A stretch of DNA of 64,000 nt from Bradyrhizobium sp. LHD-71. Its GTDB lineage: Bacteria; Pseudomonadota; Alphaproteobacteria; Rhizobiales; Xanthobacteraceae. Within the stretch, counting starts at the first letter, position 1. The number at the start of each line of letters is the position of its first letter. Shown here piece by piece: positions 1 through 9,626 of the stretch. A program made the position numbers and the translations under genes. The stretch covers positions 346,363 to 410,362 of the forward strand of contig NZ_JAVIFX010000003.1 in the NCBI RefSeq assembly GCF_031157255.1, written 5' to 3'. Below the pieces are notes generated by a model. It was not told where the DNA came from, made no database searches, and was given only the letters and a program-made list of their open reading frames with translations.

Positions 1-1325
1 GAACCTTTGGCGACGCCGCCGAACACCTGCGCCTCGCCGACGCTCAGCATCAAGGCGCCATCGCGAACGTTGAGGCCGAGCGCGGTACGGCCGATCCTGG
101 TCTTGCCGACCGTCATCCGCGCGGCCGAGAGCCGCAAGTCGAGATCGTTGCCGGACAGGCCGCTCAAATCGAACGGCTGCCTGTTCCAGTCGCGTGAGCC
201 GCCGGTCACCATGCGGATCGTCGAAATGTAAGGCGTGATATCGAGCGTATCGGCCGCGAGCGTCCCGTGCAGCGTCTGCCGCCCGTTGCTACCATAGCTC
301 ATCACCCCTTCGGCGACATTGCCGTCGAGTTCGACATTGACGTTGGCGAGCGCGATCGACGTCTCAGTTGCGTTGGCGCGTGCCTTCAGCGAGAAGCGGC
401 CAAATCCTGCGCCGGCAGGCAGATCGTGTCCGGCCCATCGCAGTGCGTCGCGCAGCGACGCCGAATCGACCGTCAGGTTGCCGTCCAGCGCAAGGTTCGT
501 GCGATTGGTGATAGTGCCATCGAATGCGATCTTGACGGGCGCGCTTGAGAAACGGGCGCGCAAGCCAGAACGCTCGCCGGACAGCGCCGAGGCGAAGTTG
601 GCGATGCTCATGCTGCCATCGATCCGTTCGCCGCGCCAATTGAAGTCGCCCGTCGCTGCGAACGAGCGCGAAATCGACGGCCACGCGAGCGACACGTCGA
701 TGTCGGCGATGACCTCGCTCAGGCCGCGCACATCGTCCTGATAGGTCAGGATTCCGTTCTTGATGCGGACTTCCGAAAACGAGACCGCACTTACGCCAGC
801 CTTCGATTGCCCCTCCAGCCGCTCGATCAACGGCTCCCAATTCGACAAGCCGTCCGCTCCACGTCGGACAGTGATGCGCGGGTCGGTCAGAACGAGGTCG
901 GCGATTTCGAATCGGCGCAGCACCAGCGCCAGCATTCGCAGGTTCGCGGTCAGCTCTTGGATGCTCAGCACCGCCTCGCCTGGGCCGCCGAGCCTGACGT
1001 CGCGATATGTGACGGTTGGCGTGGGAAAAAGCGAGACGGAGGTCTGGCCGGCAGTCAACTCCATGCCCGTGGCGGCGCGCACCTGCGCTTCCACCGCAGC
1101 CCGCACGGCGTCGCGATCGAGCAGCAGCGTGACCGATCCTGCGGCGAGCAGTGCCACGGCGACGAAGGCTGTGATCGACACTCCCAGACGTTTCAGTCCA
1201 TGGGGTATTGGCAAAGGGTATCCTGAAAGATCACTGAGAAATGAGCGGCGCGAGATTCCAGAAGCGCGTCGATTTTCCAGCAACTTGGTCGCTTTTCTTG
1301 ACGCTTTCAAGGCCGGCAGCCGCAA
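1..1325 (-). CDS. AsmA family protein (partial, C-terminus beyond window)
   Basis: The minus strand is open from the left edge to a stop at 1331-1329. The frame begins with one hydrophobic helix (VSITAFVAVALLAAGSVTLLL), followed by AsmA-type sequence such as AAVEAQVRAATGMELTAG and TPTVTYRDVRLGG. AsmA-like proteins are inner-membrane-anchored periplasmic proteins with beta-rich repeats, linked to outer-membrane and phospholipid homeostasis. Only the N-terminal 440 or so residues are here. No ATG lies upstream of the helix; TTG codons at 1325, 1310 and 1283 are the possible starts, so the start is uncertain. It is divergent from scoA. The family call is good but the exact substrate is unknown. 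Confidence 0.75.
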   Translation of the reverse strand, partial: MRLPALKASRKATKLLENRRASGISRRSFLSDLSGYPLPIPHGLKRLGVSITAFVAVALLAAGSVTLLLDRDAVRAAVEAQVRAATGMELTAGQTSVSLFPTPTVTYRDVRLGGPGEAVLSIQELTANLRMLALVLRRFEIADLVLTDPRITVRRGADGLSNWEPLIERLEGQSKAGVSAVSFSEVRIKNGILTYQDDVRGLSEVIADIDVSLAWPSISRSFAATGDFNWRGERIDGSMSIANFASALSGERSGLRARFSSAPVKIAFDGTITNRTNLALDGNLTVDSASLRDALRWAGHDLPAGAGFGRFSLKARANATETSIALANVNVELDGNVAEGVMSYGSNGRQTLHGTLAADTLDITPYISTIRMVTGGSRDWNRQPFDLSGLSGNDLDLRLSAARMTVGKTRIGRTALGLNVRDGALMLSVGEAQVFGGVAKG

Positions 1326-1443
1326 GCCCTAGCGATCATTGACGCCCATTTGGAAAACCGCCTAATAGAGCGGATCAGGGCATCGCCATCGCCCGACGGC
1401 AGTTGGGTTTTTCCGTCTTGCTTACAGTCTTGGGTTTCCAGCC

Positions 1444-2151
1444 ATGAACAAGGTTTATCCGGACGCCAAATCGGCGCTCGCAGGCTTGCTGAAGGACGGC
1501 ATGATGATCATGTCCGGCGGGTTCGGACTTTGCGGGATCGCGGAAGCGCTTTCCGACGCGATTCGCGAATCCGGCGTTAAGAATTTGACCGTGGTCTCCA
1601 ACAACGCGGGCGTGGACGGGATAGGCCTCAGCCGGCTCCTGGAGACGCGGCAGATCAAGAAAATGATCGCGTCATATGTCGGCGAGAACAAGCTGTTCGC
1701 CCAGCAGTATCTGTCCGGAGAGCTGGAATTGGAGTTCAACCCGCAAGGCACGCTCGCTGAACGCATCCGTGCCGGTGGCGCGGGAATTCCGGCCTTCTTC
1801 ACCAAGACGGGCGTCGGCACGCTGATCGCCGAGGGCAAGGAGGTGCGTGAGTTCGACGGCGAAAAGTACGTGATGGAGCGCGGGCTGTTCGCCGATCTCG
1901 CGATCGTCCACGCATGGAAGGGGGATACGGCCGGAAATCTCGTCTTCCGCAAGACCGCGCGAAACTTCAATCCGATGATGGCGACGGCCGCCAAGGTCAC
2001 CGTCGCTGAGGTCGAGCACCTCGTGCCGGCCGGCGAGATCAATCCCGATCATATCCACACGCCCGGCGTGTTCGTGAAGCGCATGATCGAGGTCGGCACC
2101 GCCAACAAGCGCATCGAGTTCCGCAACACGCGCCCGCGGCCTGCGGCATAA
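1444..2151 (+). CDS. scoA: 3-oxoacid CoA-transferase subunit A
   Basis: This 235-residue protein is the alpha subunit of succinyl-CoA:3-oxoacid CoA-transferase. The heterodimer moves CoA from succinyl-CoA to acetoacetate, or to 3-oxoadipate in the PcaIJ relatives. The N-terminus has the CoA-binding glycine-rich stretch MMIMSGGFGLCGI (residues 20-32), and the family sequence NNAGVDGIGL follows at about 57. Length fits the family. It starts 22 bp before the beta subunit and is surely co-transcribed with it. The acetoacetate assignment fits the nearby phasin genes, since acetoacetate is a PHB breakdown product, but a pcaI role cannot be excluded from sequence alone. Confidence 0.9.
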   Translation: MNKVYPDAKSALAGLLKDGMMIMSGGFGLCGIAEALSDAIRESGVKNLTVVSNNAGVDGIGLSRLLETRQIKKMIASYVGENKLFAQQYLSGELELEFNPQGTLAERIRAGGAGIPAFFTKTGVGTLIAEGKEVREFDGEKYVMERGLFADLAIVHAWKGDTAGNLVFRKTARNFNPMMATAAKVTVAEVEHLVPAGEINPDHIHTPGVFVKRMIEVGTANKRIEFRNTRPRPAA

Positions 2152-2175
2152 CGAACGATCTTTAAGGAGGTCATG

Positions 2176-2826
2176 ATGGCCTGGACTCGCGAACAGATGG
2201 CGGCCCGCGCGGCCAAGGAATTGCGCGACGGCTACTATGTCAACCTCGGCATCGGCATTCCGACGCTGGTGTCGAACTACATCCCGAACGGTATCGATGT
2301 TCAGCTTCAGAGCGAGAACGGTATGCTCGGCATGGGCCCGTTCCCCTATGAGGGCGAAGAAGACGCGGACCTGATCAACGCCGGCAAGCAGACGGTCAGC
2401 GAACTGCCGTCGACCAGCTACTTCTCCAGCGCCGATTCGTTCGCGATGATCCGCGGCGGCCACATCGACCTGTCGATCCTCGGCGGTATGCAGGTTGCCG
2501 AAAACGGCGATCTCGCCAACTGGATGGTGCCCGGCAAGATGGTCAAGGGCATGGGCGGCGCGATGGATCTCGTCGCCGGCGTCAAGCGCGTGCTGGTGGT
2601 CATGGAGCACGTCGCCAAGGACGGACCGAAGCTGCTGCATCGCTGCACGCTGCCGCTGACCGGTGCGAATGTGGTGGACATGGTGGTGACCGACCTCGGC
2701 GTGTTCACCATCGACAAGCACGGCGACGGTGGCATGGCACTGATCGAGCTTGCCGATGGCGTGACGCTCGACCAGGTGAAATCGAACACCGAGGCGTCGT
2801 TCCGCGTCGCATTGTCGAATACCTGA
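2176..2826 (+). CDS. scoB: 3-oxoacid CoA-transferase subunit B
   Basis: This is the catalytic beta subunit, about 216 residues. The family active-site glutamate lies in [14 protein letters not shown] (about residues 48-61). The preceding [15 protein letters not shown] is the usual CoA-transferase loop. A strong Shine-Dalgarno, aaggagg at 2164-2170, sits 2 bp before ATG 2173 and 5 bp before ATG 2176, so I prefer the second ATG of the ATGATG pair. It follows scoA with 24 bp between them. It closes the operon, because the next gene is on the other strand. Confidence 0.9.
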   Translation: MAWTREQMAARAAKELRDGYYVNLGIGIPTLVSNYIPNGIDVQLQSENGMLGMGPFPYEGEEDADLINAGKQTVSELPSTSYFSSADSFAMIRGGHIDLSILGGMQVAENGDLANWMVPGKMVKGMGGAMDLVAGVKRVLVVMEHVAKDGPKLLHRCTLPLTGANVVDMVVTDLGVFTIDKHGDGGMALIELADGVTLDQVKSNTEASFRVALSNT

Positions 2827-2895
2827 GGTGTCGATGCCTGCTCCCGTAGGAGCTGCGAGCTTCGAGCCGCTTCAGCGGGTGCTGACCGCCTTTCT

Positions 2896-4560
2896 CTAGG
2901 CGGGCCCGTTCGGCACGTCGGCAAAGCGCGTGAGCCAGATCACCGGCACGATGCTGGCCGCCACGATCATGAGCGCGGCAAGCGATCCCTGCTCGAAGCT
3001 GCCGCGGCTTGCGAACTGATAGATCGAGGTCGAGAGCGTTTCCACGTTCAAAGGGCGCAACAGCAGTGTCGCCGGCAGCTCTTTCAGGCAATCGACGAAC
3101 ACCAGAATAGCCGCCCCCCACAGCGCCGGCCGCAGCAGCGGCAGATAGATCGCCCGCACACACGTCCATTCGGATGCGCCTGCGACCTTGGCACTGTCAT
3201 CGTAGTCGCGGGGAATGCGTTCAAATCCGGCCTGGGTCAGTCCGGTGGCGACGGCCATGAAGCGGATGGCATAGGCGATGACGACCGCGGCGCTCGATCC
3301 GGCAAGCAGCAGGCCCGGCGCCGCGGCGCCCAGTCCGCGAGCGGCAGCGTTGATCGCATTGTCGAACGCTACAAGCGGCGCCAGCAATCCAAGCGCCAGG
3401 ATCAGGCCGGGCACGGCATATCCTGCTTGCGAAGCGCCGATGCTCGCCAGCGTTGCCGTGCTGTCCCGCCAGCGGTTGGCGACGTTTGCTGTCAGGCCAA
3501 GCAGCAACACGATTACTGTCGCCGTCAGGGCAAGCACGACCGAATTGCCCATCGCCTCCGCAAGGCCGGCGTCAATGCCGCCGATCAGGCTGCGCTCGAT
3601 GCTTTCGCGCAGCAGATAGGCGAACGGAAGGATGAATCCGAACAGCGGGGGGATGACACACGAGGCGCAGGCGAGCCATCCGGCGGCGCCTGACAGCCGC
3701 TTCCGCTCGGCAATGCGCGGGCTTTCGGCGGCGGCCGTGAATGCCCGCTGCCTGCGACCGTAACGCTCCAGCAGCACCAGCGCCGCGACCACGAACAGCA
3801 TCAGGCAGGATATCTGCGCGGCGCCCGCAAGGCTCCCCTGGTTGAGCCATGTGGTGAAGATCGACACCGTCATGGTACGCACGCCGAGATACTCGGACGC
3901 GCCGATGTCATTCAGCGTTTCGAGCAGAACCAGTGCGAGCCCGACGGCGAGCGCGGGGCGGGCCATCGGCAGGGAAACGCGGCAGAACTCCTGCCACCGT
4001 CGCGCGCCGAGCAGCCGCGCCGCCTCGGCGAATTCGGCGCTCTGGGTCTGAAACATGGCGCGCGCAGACAGGTAGACGTAAGGGTAGAGCACGAGGCCGA
4101 TGATGACGATGGCGCCGGGGAGCGACCGCATGGACGGGAGCAGCGTCAGCGCCTGCTGCGGCGGCAGCCACGCCGACAATACGTTGTGGGCGACGCCAAG
4201 CGGTTCGAAGATGTCGACGTAGACGTACGCGCCGATATACGTCGGTATGGCCAGCGGCAACGGTAGCAGCCAGATGAGATATGATCGGCCCGGAAAGTCG
4301 AACGACGAAATGATCCACGCGGCTCCGACGCCAAGTGCTGCGGCGATAGCACCGACGCCAAGCAGCAGCAGCATGGTGTCGAGCGCGGCGCGCGGCAGCA
4401 CATAGGCGAGCAGGTGCGGCCAGAGGTCCGCCGCAGGCTGCATCGCCGTGAGCGCGATGCTGATGACCGGAACGATGACGGCAATTCCCGTCAGGACCGC
4501 AAGCAAAGAGGCGAACTGCTCGGCAGCGCGCGACGCGATCGGACGGGTTTGATAACTCAC
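2896..4560 (-). CDS. Ferric-iron ABC transporter permease, fused double-domain (FbpB/SfuB type)
   Basis: This 554-residue inner-membrane permease has two binding-protein-dependent transport domains in tandem, about residues 55-255 and 335-545. There are roughly a dozen hydrophobic segments. Both halves carry the cytoplasmic EAA-type loop that contacts the ATPase: EAARLLGARRWQEFCRVSLPMARPAL in the first, and a region starting DDSAKVAGASEWTCVRAIYLPL in the second. This architecture is typical of FbpB/SfuB ferric transporters. It lies 94 bp downstream of the binding protein on the same strand. No ATPase gene (fbpC) is nearby, so the ATPase must be encoded elsewhere. Confidence 0.88.
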   Translation of the reverse strand: MSYQTRPIASRAAEQFASLLAVLTGIAVIVPVISIALTAMQPAADLWPHLLAYVLPRAALDTMLLLLGVGAIAAALGVGAAWIISSFDFPGRSYLIWLLPLPLAIPTYIGAYVYVDIFEPLGVAHNVLSAWLPPQQALTLLPSMRSLPGAIVIIGLVLYPYVYLSARAMFQTQSAEFAEAARLLGARRWQEFCRVSLPMARPALAVGLALVLLETLNDIGASEYLGVRTMTVSIFTTWLNQGSLAGAAQISCLMLFVVAALVLLERYGRRQRAFTAAAESPRIAERKRLSGAAGWLACASCVIPPLFGFILPFAYLLRESIERSLIGGIDAGLAEAMGNSVVLALTATVIVLLLGLTANVANRWRDSTATLASIGASQAGYAVPGLILALGLLAPLVAFDNAINAAARGLGAAAPGLLLAGSSAAVVIAYAIRFMAVATGLTQAGFERIPRDYDDSAKVAGASEWTCVRAIYLPLLRPALWGAAILVFVDCLKELPATLLLRPLNVETLSTSIYQFASRGSFEQGSLAALMIVAASIVPVIWLTRFADVPNGPA

Positions 4561-4654
4561 AAGACGTTCCGGCAGCCGGTGCGGTCCGGCTCAAGCGACC
4601 GCACCTCGTTAGCGAAGAATGACGCGGCGCATGGTGCCCGCCGCGCGACAGCAA

Positions 4655-5686
4655 TCAATTATCGAAGCCGACCTTGTCGACCAGCGTCGAAGCGGCCTTG
4701 CGGTGCTCGGCGATCTTGGCGATCGGCATCGGATCCGGATTGAGGGTGCCGTAGCCCGCGATCGTCGGATTGACCGCCACACCCGCGCGCACCGGATACT
4801 CGTAGTTCATGTCGGCGTAGATCTGCTGTGCCTTGCCTTCCGCGAGCCACTCGATCAGCTTCATCGCGTTGGCCTTGTTGGGCGCATGCTTGGCGAGCAC
4901 CACGCCGGAAAGGTTCACATGAGTGCCGCCGCCGGCGAAGGTCGGCAGCATGACCTTGGTCGCTTCCGCCCAAGGCTTCTTGTCGGCCTCGACGTTGTTC
5001 ATCAGCGCCCAATAGTAGGTGTTGCCGATGCCGATATCGCACTTGCCGGCCGCGACATCGCGCGCGGTCTCGCGGTCGCCGCCGGAGGGCTTCTGCGCAA
5101 GGTTCGCCTTCACGCCCTTGAGCCATTCTTCGGCTTTCGCCTCGCCGTACTTGGCGACAAAGGCTGCAAAGAGCGCGTTGTTGTAGATGTGCTGTCCCGA
5201 ACGGATGCAGATCTTGCCCTTCCATTTCGGGTCGGCGAGCTCTTCGTAAGAGATCGTGTTCTGCTTCACGCGATCCTTCGACGCGTAGACGACGCGTGCG
5301 CGCATCGAGACGCCATACCAGTGCCCGTTCGGGTCGCGAAAGTGCGCGGGGACGATCTCATCGAGCTTGTCCGACTTGATGGGCTGCGAGACCTCCGCCT
5401 TCACGGCGTCATCCAGCCGGCCGATATCGACCGTCAGCAGCACGTCGGCGGGGCTGTTGGCGCCTTCGGACTTGATGCGCTGCTCGAGGCCCGAACTCGC
5501 AGAGATCACGTTCACCTTGATGCCAGTGTCCTTGGTGAAGGCGTCGAACAACGGCTGGATCAGTTTGGTTTCGCGATATGTGTAGACGTTGACTTCGCCG
5601 GATTGTGCGAGCGCCGAAGCGGAACTGAGGGCGATGATGCTGGCGACGCCAGCGGCGGCGACGGAAATATCGCGAATGCGGGACAT
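4655..5686 (-). CDS. Ferric-iron ABC transporter substrate-binding protein (FbpA/FutA family)
   Basis: This is a periplasmic class-II-fold binding protein of 343 residues. It has a Sec signal peptide (MSRIRDISVAAAGVASIIAL... cleaved after ALAQ). The mature start VNVYTYRETKLIQPLFDAF and the GNTYYWALMNN segment, with its adjacent tyrosines, match the FbpA/FutA family. These proteins bind Fe3+ through tyrosines at the hinge. I start at ATG 5686, not the longer frame at 5743, because GGAG lies 8 bp before it and the signal peptide begins there. It precedes the fused permease. An Irr-like box about 130-170 bp upstream suggests iron control. Confidence 0.9.
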   Translation of the reverse strand: MSRIRDISVAAAGVASIIALSSASALAQSGEVNVYTYRETKLIQPLFDAFTKDTGIKVNVISASSGLEQRIKSEGANSPADVLLTVDIGRLDDAVKAEVSQPIKSDKLDEIVPAHFRDPNGHWYGVSMRARVVYASKDRVKQNTISYEELADPKWKGKICIRSGQHIYNNALFAAFVAKYGEAKAEEWLKGVKANLAQKPSGGDRETARDVAAGKCDIGIGNTYYWALMNNVEADKKPWAEATKVMLPTFAGGGTHVNLSGVVLAKHAPNKANAMKLIEWLAEGKAQQIYADMNYEYPVRAGVAVNPTIAGYGTLNPDPMPIAKIAEHRKAASTLVDKVGFDN

Positions 5687-5813
5687 GCAGATGCTCCGGA
5701 ATGTGAAAGTCTCGGGGCTTGCTTCCAGGCCGATCGGAAGCAAGTCATTGTTTGCGTTCTGTAGCCCAGAAAGGGCGTGAAAGGCTGCGTTGGAAGGTCG
5801 CGACGCGAGCTCT

Positions 5814-5846
5814 TTTAGATCGATTCCAGTTTAGGATGATTCCAAA
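5814..5846 (-). promoter_or_regulatory. Two overlapping Irr-box (ICE)-like motifs upstream of the iron-transport genes
   Basis: TTTAGGATGATTCCAAA at 5830-5846 matches the rhizobial iron control element TTTAGAA-N3-TTCTAAA at 12 of 14 defined positions, and the two mismatches are symmetric. A weaker copy, TTTAGATCGATTCCAGT, abuts it at 5814-5830. The element lies 128-160 bp upstream of the binding-protein start. Irr is the heme-linked iron regulator of this bacterial group. Binding here is inferred from the motif only. Confidence 0.6.
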
Positions 5847-5930
5847 TTGGGTCGGAGGCGATCCCTTTCCCGGAATCGTGCCCGCGGATCGTCGAGCGCT
5901 GGAGTCTGATCCAGCCGCGCCGGCCCAGAC

Positions 5931-8825
5931 CTAGCCGGCAAGGGCGCGAACGTTGGCGAACACGACCTCGATCAGCGTGCCGGAATTCTCCGTCGACTTG
6001 ATCTGAAACTGCGCCCGGTTGGCCTCAGCGAGTGCGCGCGCCAGCGACAGATCAATGGCGCTCCGATCGGTCGCGCCTGCGCGGTGCGAACCCATCGCTG
6101 ACGCCAGCTCGGTCTCGCTCAATCCGCGTCCGGTGTCCCGCACGCGCAGGATCGCGCCGCCATTATCGGCAGGTGCCGTCGACACGATCACTTGTCCACC
6201 GGCTTTTGAGCAGCGGATCGAACTGGTGACGATGTTCATCGTGATCTGGCGCAGCGCCTGCGTATCGGCGGTCACCGGCGGCAACCCATGCGCGAGCGAG
6301 GTGCGGATGATGACGCGCTCGCGGTTGGCCTGCGGCTGCAGCACGCCGACACATTGCTCCACCATCTCGTTCAGGTTCTGGCTGACGAGCTTGAGGTCGA
6401 CATTGCCGGTCTCGATGCTCGAAATATTCACGATATCGTCGAGGATCGCGATCGCGCGCTCGGCAGACGCGCGAATGTCTTTCAGGTACTCGATGTAGCG
6501 TTCGTTGCCCACCGGTCCAAAGCGTTCCTCGATCATCACGTTCGCAAAGCCGAGGACGGTGTTCAAAGGGCCGCGAATTTCGTGGCTGATGCTCGTAAGG
6601 GCGTCGGACTTGGATGCGGTCGCGCGCTCCGCCTTACGCCGGGCGTTCAGCAGGTCCTGTTCGTTCTTCTTCAGCTGCGACAGGTCGCGGAACACGGCGA
6701 AGTAACGTTCGCTGTCGGCGCCGATTCGCCCCATCGTCATGGACAGAGGGATGAAGCCGCCGGCGCGCTCGCGGCCAAGCACCTCCCGCCCGTGATCGAG
6801 CGGACTTGCGCTGCTCGGCCGCTCGAGGCTCTCGAAATATTCGAGCACGACCGCTTGGCTTTCGGCCGCAAACAGATCGGCGAAGTTGAGGGCGCGGAGA
6901 TCAGCGGCAGGCGTTCGGAACAGCGTCTCCGCGCTGCGGTTGCAGGAAATGATGGCGCCCGAGCGGTCGAACAGCACGATGCCGTCGGTGGCGGTCTCAA
7001 CCATCGCTTCAAAGGCATCGTCGGCCTGCGCCGGCGCTGCTGCGAAGGGTTGCGGGGCAGGCTCGGGTGCTGCAGCCGGCAGAGCCTGTGCCGTGACCGG
7101 CGCCGTTTGCAGAATCAGCGCGTGCGCGGTCTCACCGCTCCAGGAAATCGAAAACAGCTTGGCATCGGCGGGCGAGCGATCCTCTGCAGACGGCGCGATC
7201 TTCAACGGAACGCCTTCGTCGGCAGCGCCGCGGGAGGCGGCAGGTGGTGGCTCCACATAGAGGGCGTCGAGACCACCGGCCTCCTGCAAGGCAGCGAGGC
7301 TCTCGAATCCGATGCGATCGAGAAAAGCGCGGTTGGCGTAGAGCAGGCGGTCGAGCCGATAGACCAGCACACCGGCTGGTACGAGGTCGAGCAGCACGCG
7401 GTCCCTGGCGCTGTCTGCGCGCGGCAGTACCGGCTCTGCCTTGAGCCAAGCCGGCTGCTCCGGCTTGGCTGAGTTTGCCTTGTCCCCGTCAAGCGAGTCA
7501 CGCTTGTCCGCGGCCTCCGGCTTGGCCGGCTCAGGTGTCTCCGGCAGCTTCTTGCTGTCTTCCAGTCCTTGCGTCAGGCGGCGGGCGATCTCATCGAAAG
7601 CGTGGTTCTCAACCGCGCTCAGCGACGGTCCCCGCGTATCGTTCGCCAGCGGAAACAGCACGACATTCTGTGGAGGTTCCACGATCTTGGCCTCTCCTTG
7701 GGAAGGGCTTTCCGGCGCAACAGGCGTCGCGGCGGTGGATGTCGAATTCTCGGATGGTGTGGAGACCGGCTGCGCGACCGGATCATTCGCAGCGGGTGCA
7801 TCGACGTTGTCGGCCGGCAGGGCGGCCGGGCGGTAGATGCCGAAGCCGCGAAAGCCCGCAAAGTTGCGCGCGCCGTCGAAGACAGGCATGCCGGAAAGCT
7901 CGATCGGGCCGTGCCTGCCCAGCCCTGCGAGCGGCCATTGCACCGCCACGCCACTGAAGGTCTCTCGTTTGGCGATCGCTTGGGCGATGCGCCCGTTCGG
8001 ATCGAGCGCAAGCATTTGCGCCATGTCGTTCCAGGCCAGCCCCTGGGCCAGCGCCGAGCGCTCGCCGGCAATGCGAAGGAATTCGTCGGAGATCAGCGAA
8101 AATCGGCCCGCGGCATCGATCTGCCAGACGAACCGGAGCGGATCGGGCGCGTCTGCCGGATCACTCGCCGATGCGGGTCCTTCGTCGTTCCCGTCGGCGT
8201 GTCCGCTCGGCGCCGACGCGATCAGTTCGGCGGCTTTGTCTCGGTCAATCTCGCCTGCCGAAGGAGCAGACGTCTCCGCCGGCAAATCCGTGTCGGGACT
8301 TTTGCTAACTCTGTCCGCGCCGGCTGTTTGTGGCGCGGGCGAAGACGTCTGCGCGAGGGGCTCGTCAGTCGAAGGCTCGTTCGGCATGCGGTCGCTGGTC
8401 TCGATCGGGTTTGCCATGATCGGCGGCGGCGCGGCGGTCACGGCCATCCGGGTGGACGACTCCATGGCGATGAGAAGAAGCGCGGTCTCGCCATCCGGCA
8501 TCTCGAACCGCGAGCAGGCGCACGTCATCAACTGGCCCAGCCGTGCACCGAAGCCGCGTAACCGCTCGAGTCGCGGCGCGCCGTTGGGGGCAAGCCGCTT
8601 TACGAGCTGAGCGACCTGACGGCGATGCAAATCGGCGGGGCTGCGCTCCTTTTCGAGCAGGCGCGGGTCTGCAATGCCGAGCGCCGCCGCGGCGCTGGCG
8701 TTGCACCACAGGATGCGACCGCCGTCGCTGGACCATAGCCAGGCCGGTTGCGGACTCGCGACGTACGGCGCCAGCCGCGGGTCGCGAAGTGGCATCGGCT
8801 GGAACTTGCGGTCATCCATCGGCAT
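5931..8825 (-). CDS. PAS-domain sensor histidine kinase, PdhS/PleC-like, with degenerate ATP-binding domain
   Basis: The protein has 964 residues and no membrane segment, so it is probably cytoplasmic. It has PAS-like regions near residues 20-110, 235-335, 500-590 and 625-735, separated by long Pro/Ala/Glu-rich linkers. These are followed by HisKA with H748 in SHEIRGPLNTVLGF and the PdhS-type sequence EERFGPVGNERYIEYLKDI. Soluble multi-PAS PdhS kinases act on DivK in alphaproteobacterial cell-cycle control. The catalytic domain is odd. The N-box reads NIVTSSIRCS (about 865-874), lacking the second Asn, and the usual GTGLGL G2 box is replaced by RSAIDLSLARAL. DTGRG at 897 is kept. ATG 8819 is an alternative start. 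Confidence 0.85.
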   Translation of the reverse strand: MPMDDRKFQPMPLRDPRLAPYVASPQPAWLWSSDGGRILWCNASAAAALGIADPRLLEKERSPADLHRRQVAQLVKRLAPNGAPRLERLRGFGARLGQLMTCACSRFEMPDGETALLLIAMESSTRMAVTAAPPPIMANPIETSDRMPNEPSTDEPLAQTSSPAPQTAGADRVSKSPDTDLPAETSAPSAGEIDRDKAAELIASAPSGHADGNDEGPASASDPADAPDPLRFVWQIDAAGRFSLISDEFLRIAGERSALAQGLAWNDMAQMLALDPNGRIAQAIAKRETFSGVAVQWPLAGLGRHGPIELSGMPVFDGARNFAGFRGFGIYRPAALPADNVDAPAANDPVAQPVSTPSENSTSTAATPVAPESPSQGEAKIVEPPQNVVLFPLANDTRGPSLSAVENHAFDEIARRLTQGLEDSKKLPETPEPAKPEAADKRDSLDGDKANSAKPEQPAWLKAEPVLPRADSARDRVLLDLVPAGVLVYRLDRLLYANRAFLDRIGFESLAALQEAGGLDALYVEPPPAASRGAADEGVPLKIAPSAEDRSPADAKLFSISWSGETAHALILQTAPVTAQALPAAAPEPAPQPFAAAPAQADDAFEAMVETATDGIVLFDRSGAIISCNRSAETLFRTPAADLRALNFADLFAAESQAVVLEYFESLERPSSASPLDHGREVLGRERAGGFIPLSMTMGRIGADSERYFAVFRDLSQLKKNEQDLLNARRKAERATASKSDALTSISHEIRGPLNTVLGFANVMIEERFGPVGNERYIEYLKDIRASAERAIAILDDIVNISSIETGNVDLKLVSQNLNEMVEQCVGVLQPQANRERVIIRTSLAHGLPPVTADTQALRQITMNIVTSSIRCSKAGGQVIVSTAPADNGGAILRVRDTGRGLSETELASAMGSHRAGATDRSAIDLSLARALAEANRAQFQIKSTENSGTLIEVVFANVRALAG

Positions 8826-9131
8826 TGAGGAATGATTGAAGCATCCCGATCTTCATAAATGCCTGTCTGGCCGGTGCAAACAGGCCAGAGCCCGTAAGTT
8901 GTTAGTAGTCGCCTTGTTGTGGTTGCCGACGGCGGCGAGCGGCATGGATTGTGCAAGGCAGCGTTCCTTTCGCATTATGCATTCGGTCCGTGAATCGATC
9001 GCGAATCGCATGTCGGCGTCACGATGCGATCAAGAGACGCACGTAGGTTTTCGGGGTAGGGCATCGACAGCGGCCGTGAAGGGCCGGACGATGGCCAGGG
9101 ACAGTGAAACGCCAGCAGAGGAGCTTGGCTC
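8826..9131. other. Intergenic region between the kinase and phasin genes
   Basis: This 306-bp spacer separates two divergent genes and must hold both promoters. I see no convincing sigma-70 pair, dyad or RNA. The only clear signal is agaggag at 9116-9122, the ribosome binding site of the phasin gene. Confidence 0.5.
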
Positions 9132-9533
9132 ATGAACCAGCATGATGGGCGCGATCGTTTCGAGAGTCCAAAGAACTTCGACATTCCTCAGAACATGAAG
9201 GAATTCGCCGAAGCGGGTTTCGACCAGGCCCGCAAGGCGTTCGAGAACTTCATGAGCGCGGCGCAAAAGACCGCCAGCACGTTCGAGGATCAGGGTGCGG
9301 CCGCGCAGGCGAACGCGAAAGAGATCAGCGGCAAGGCGGTCGCTTACGCCGAAGCCAACATCAAGGCCTCGCTCGACTATGCCGAGCGACTGCTCAAGGC
9401 GAAGGATATGCCGGAAGTGCTCAAGCTGCATGCTGAGCACGTGCAGAACCAGATGCGGGCACTCGCTGACCAGGCAAGCGATATGGGACAGACGGTGGCC
9501 CGGGCCGCCATGGACGCGACGAAGCCGAGATAG
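9132..9533 (+). CDS. Phasin family protein
   Basis: This 133-residue protein is Ala-, Glu- and Lys-rich and almost wholly helical. It has the phasin_2 pattern MKEFAEAGFDQARKAFENFM near residue 22 and a long amphipathic core to the C-terminus. Phasins coat polyhydroxyalkanoate granules and regulate granule size. It has no signal peptide and no membrane segment. An RBS, agaggag, precedes ATG 9132. A second phasin lies 234 bp downstream, and the pair is probably an old tandem duplication (FAEKGVSQARETYEKF in the second protein aligns with FAEAGFDQARKAFENF here). Confidence 0.88.
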   Translation: MNQHDGRDRFESPKNFDIPQNMKEFAEAGFDQARKAFENFMSAAQKTASTFEDQGAAAQANAKEISGKAVAYAEANIKASLDYAERLLKAKDMPEVLKLHAEHVQNQMRALADQASDMGQTVARAAMDATKPR

Positions 9534-9626
9534 GCTGGACACCGGCCCGGGCGCGCGGACCTTGGGCTAACGGACCCCTCCGGTCCCTTGCAACGCGAGT
9601 GGGGGGTCGAGCGCAGGGTTCTGCGG

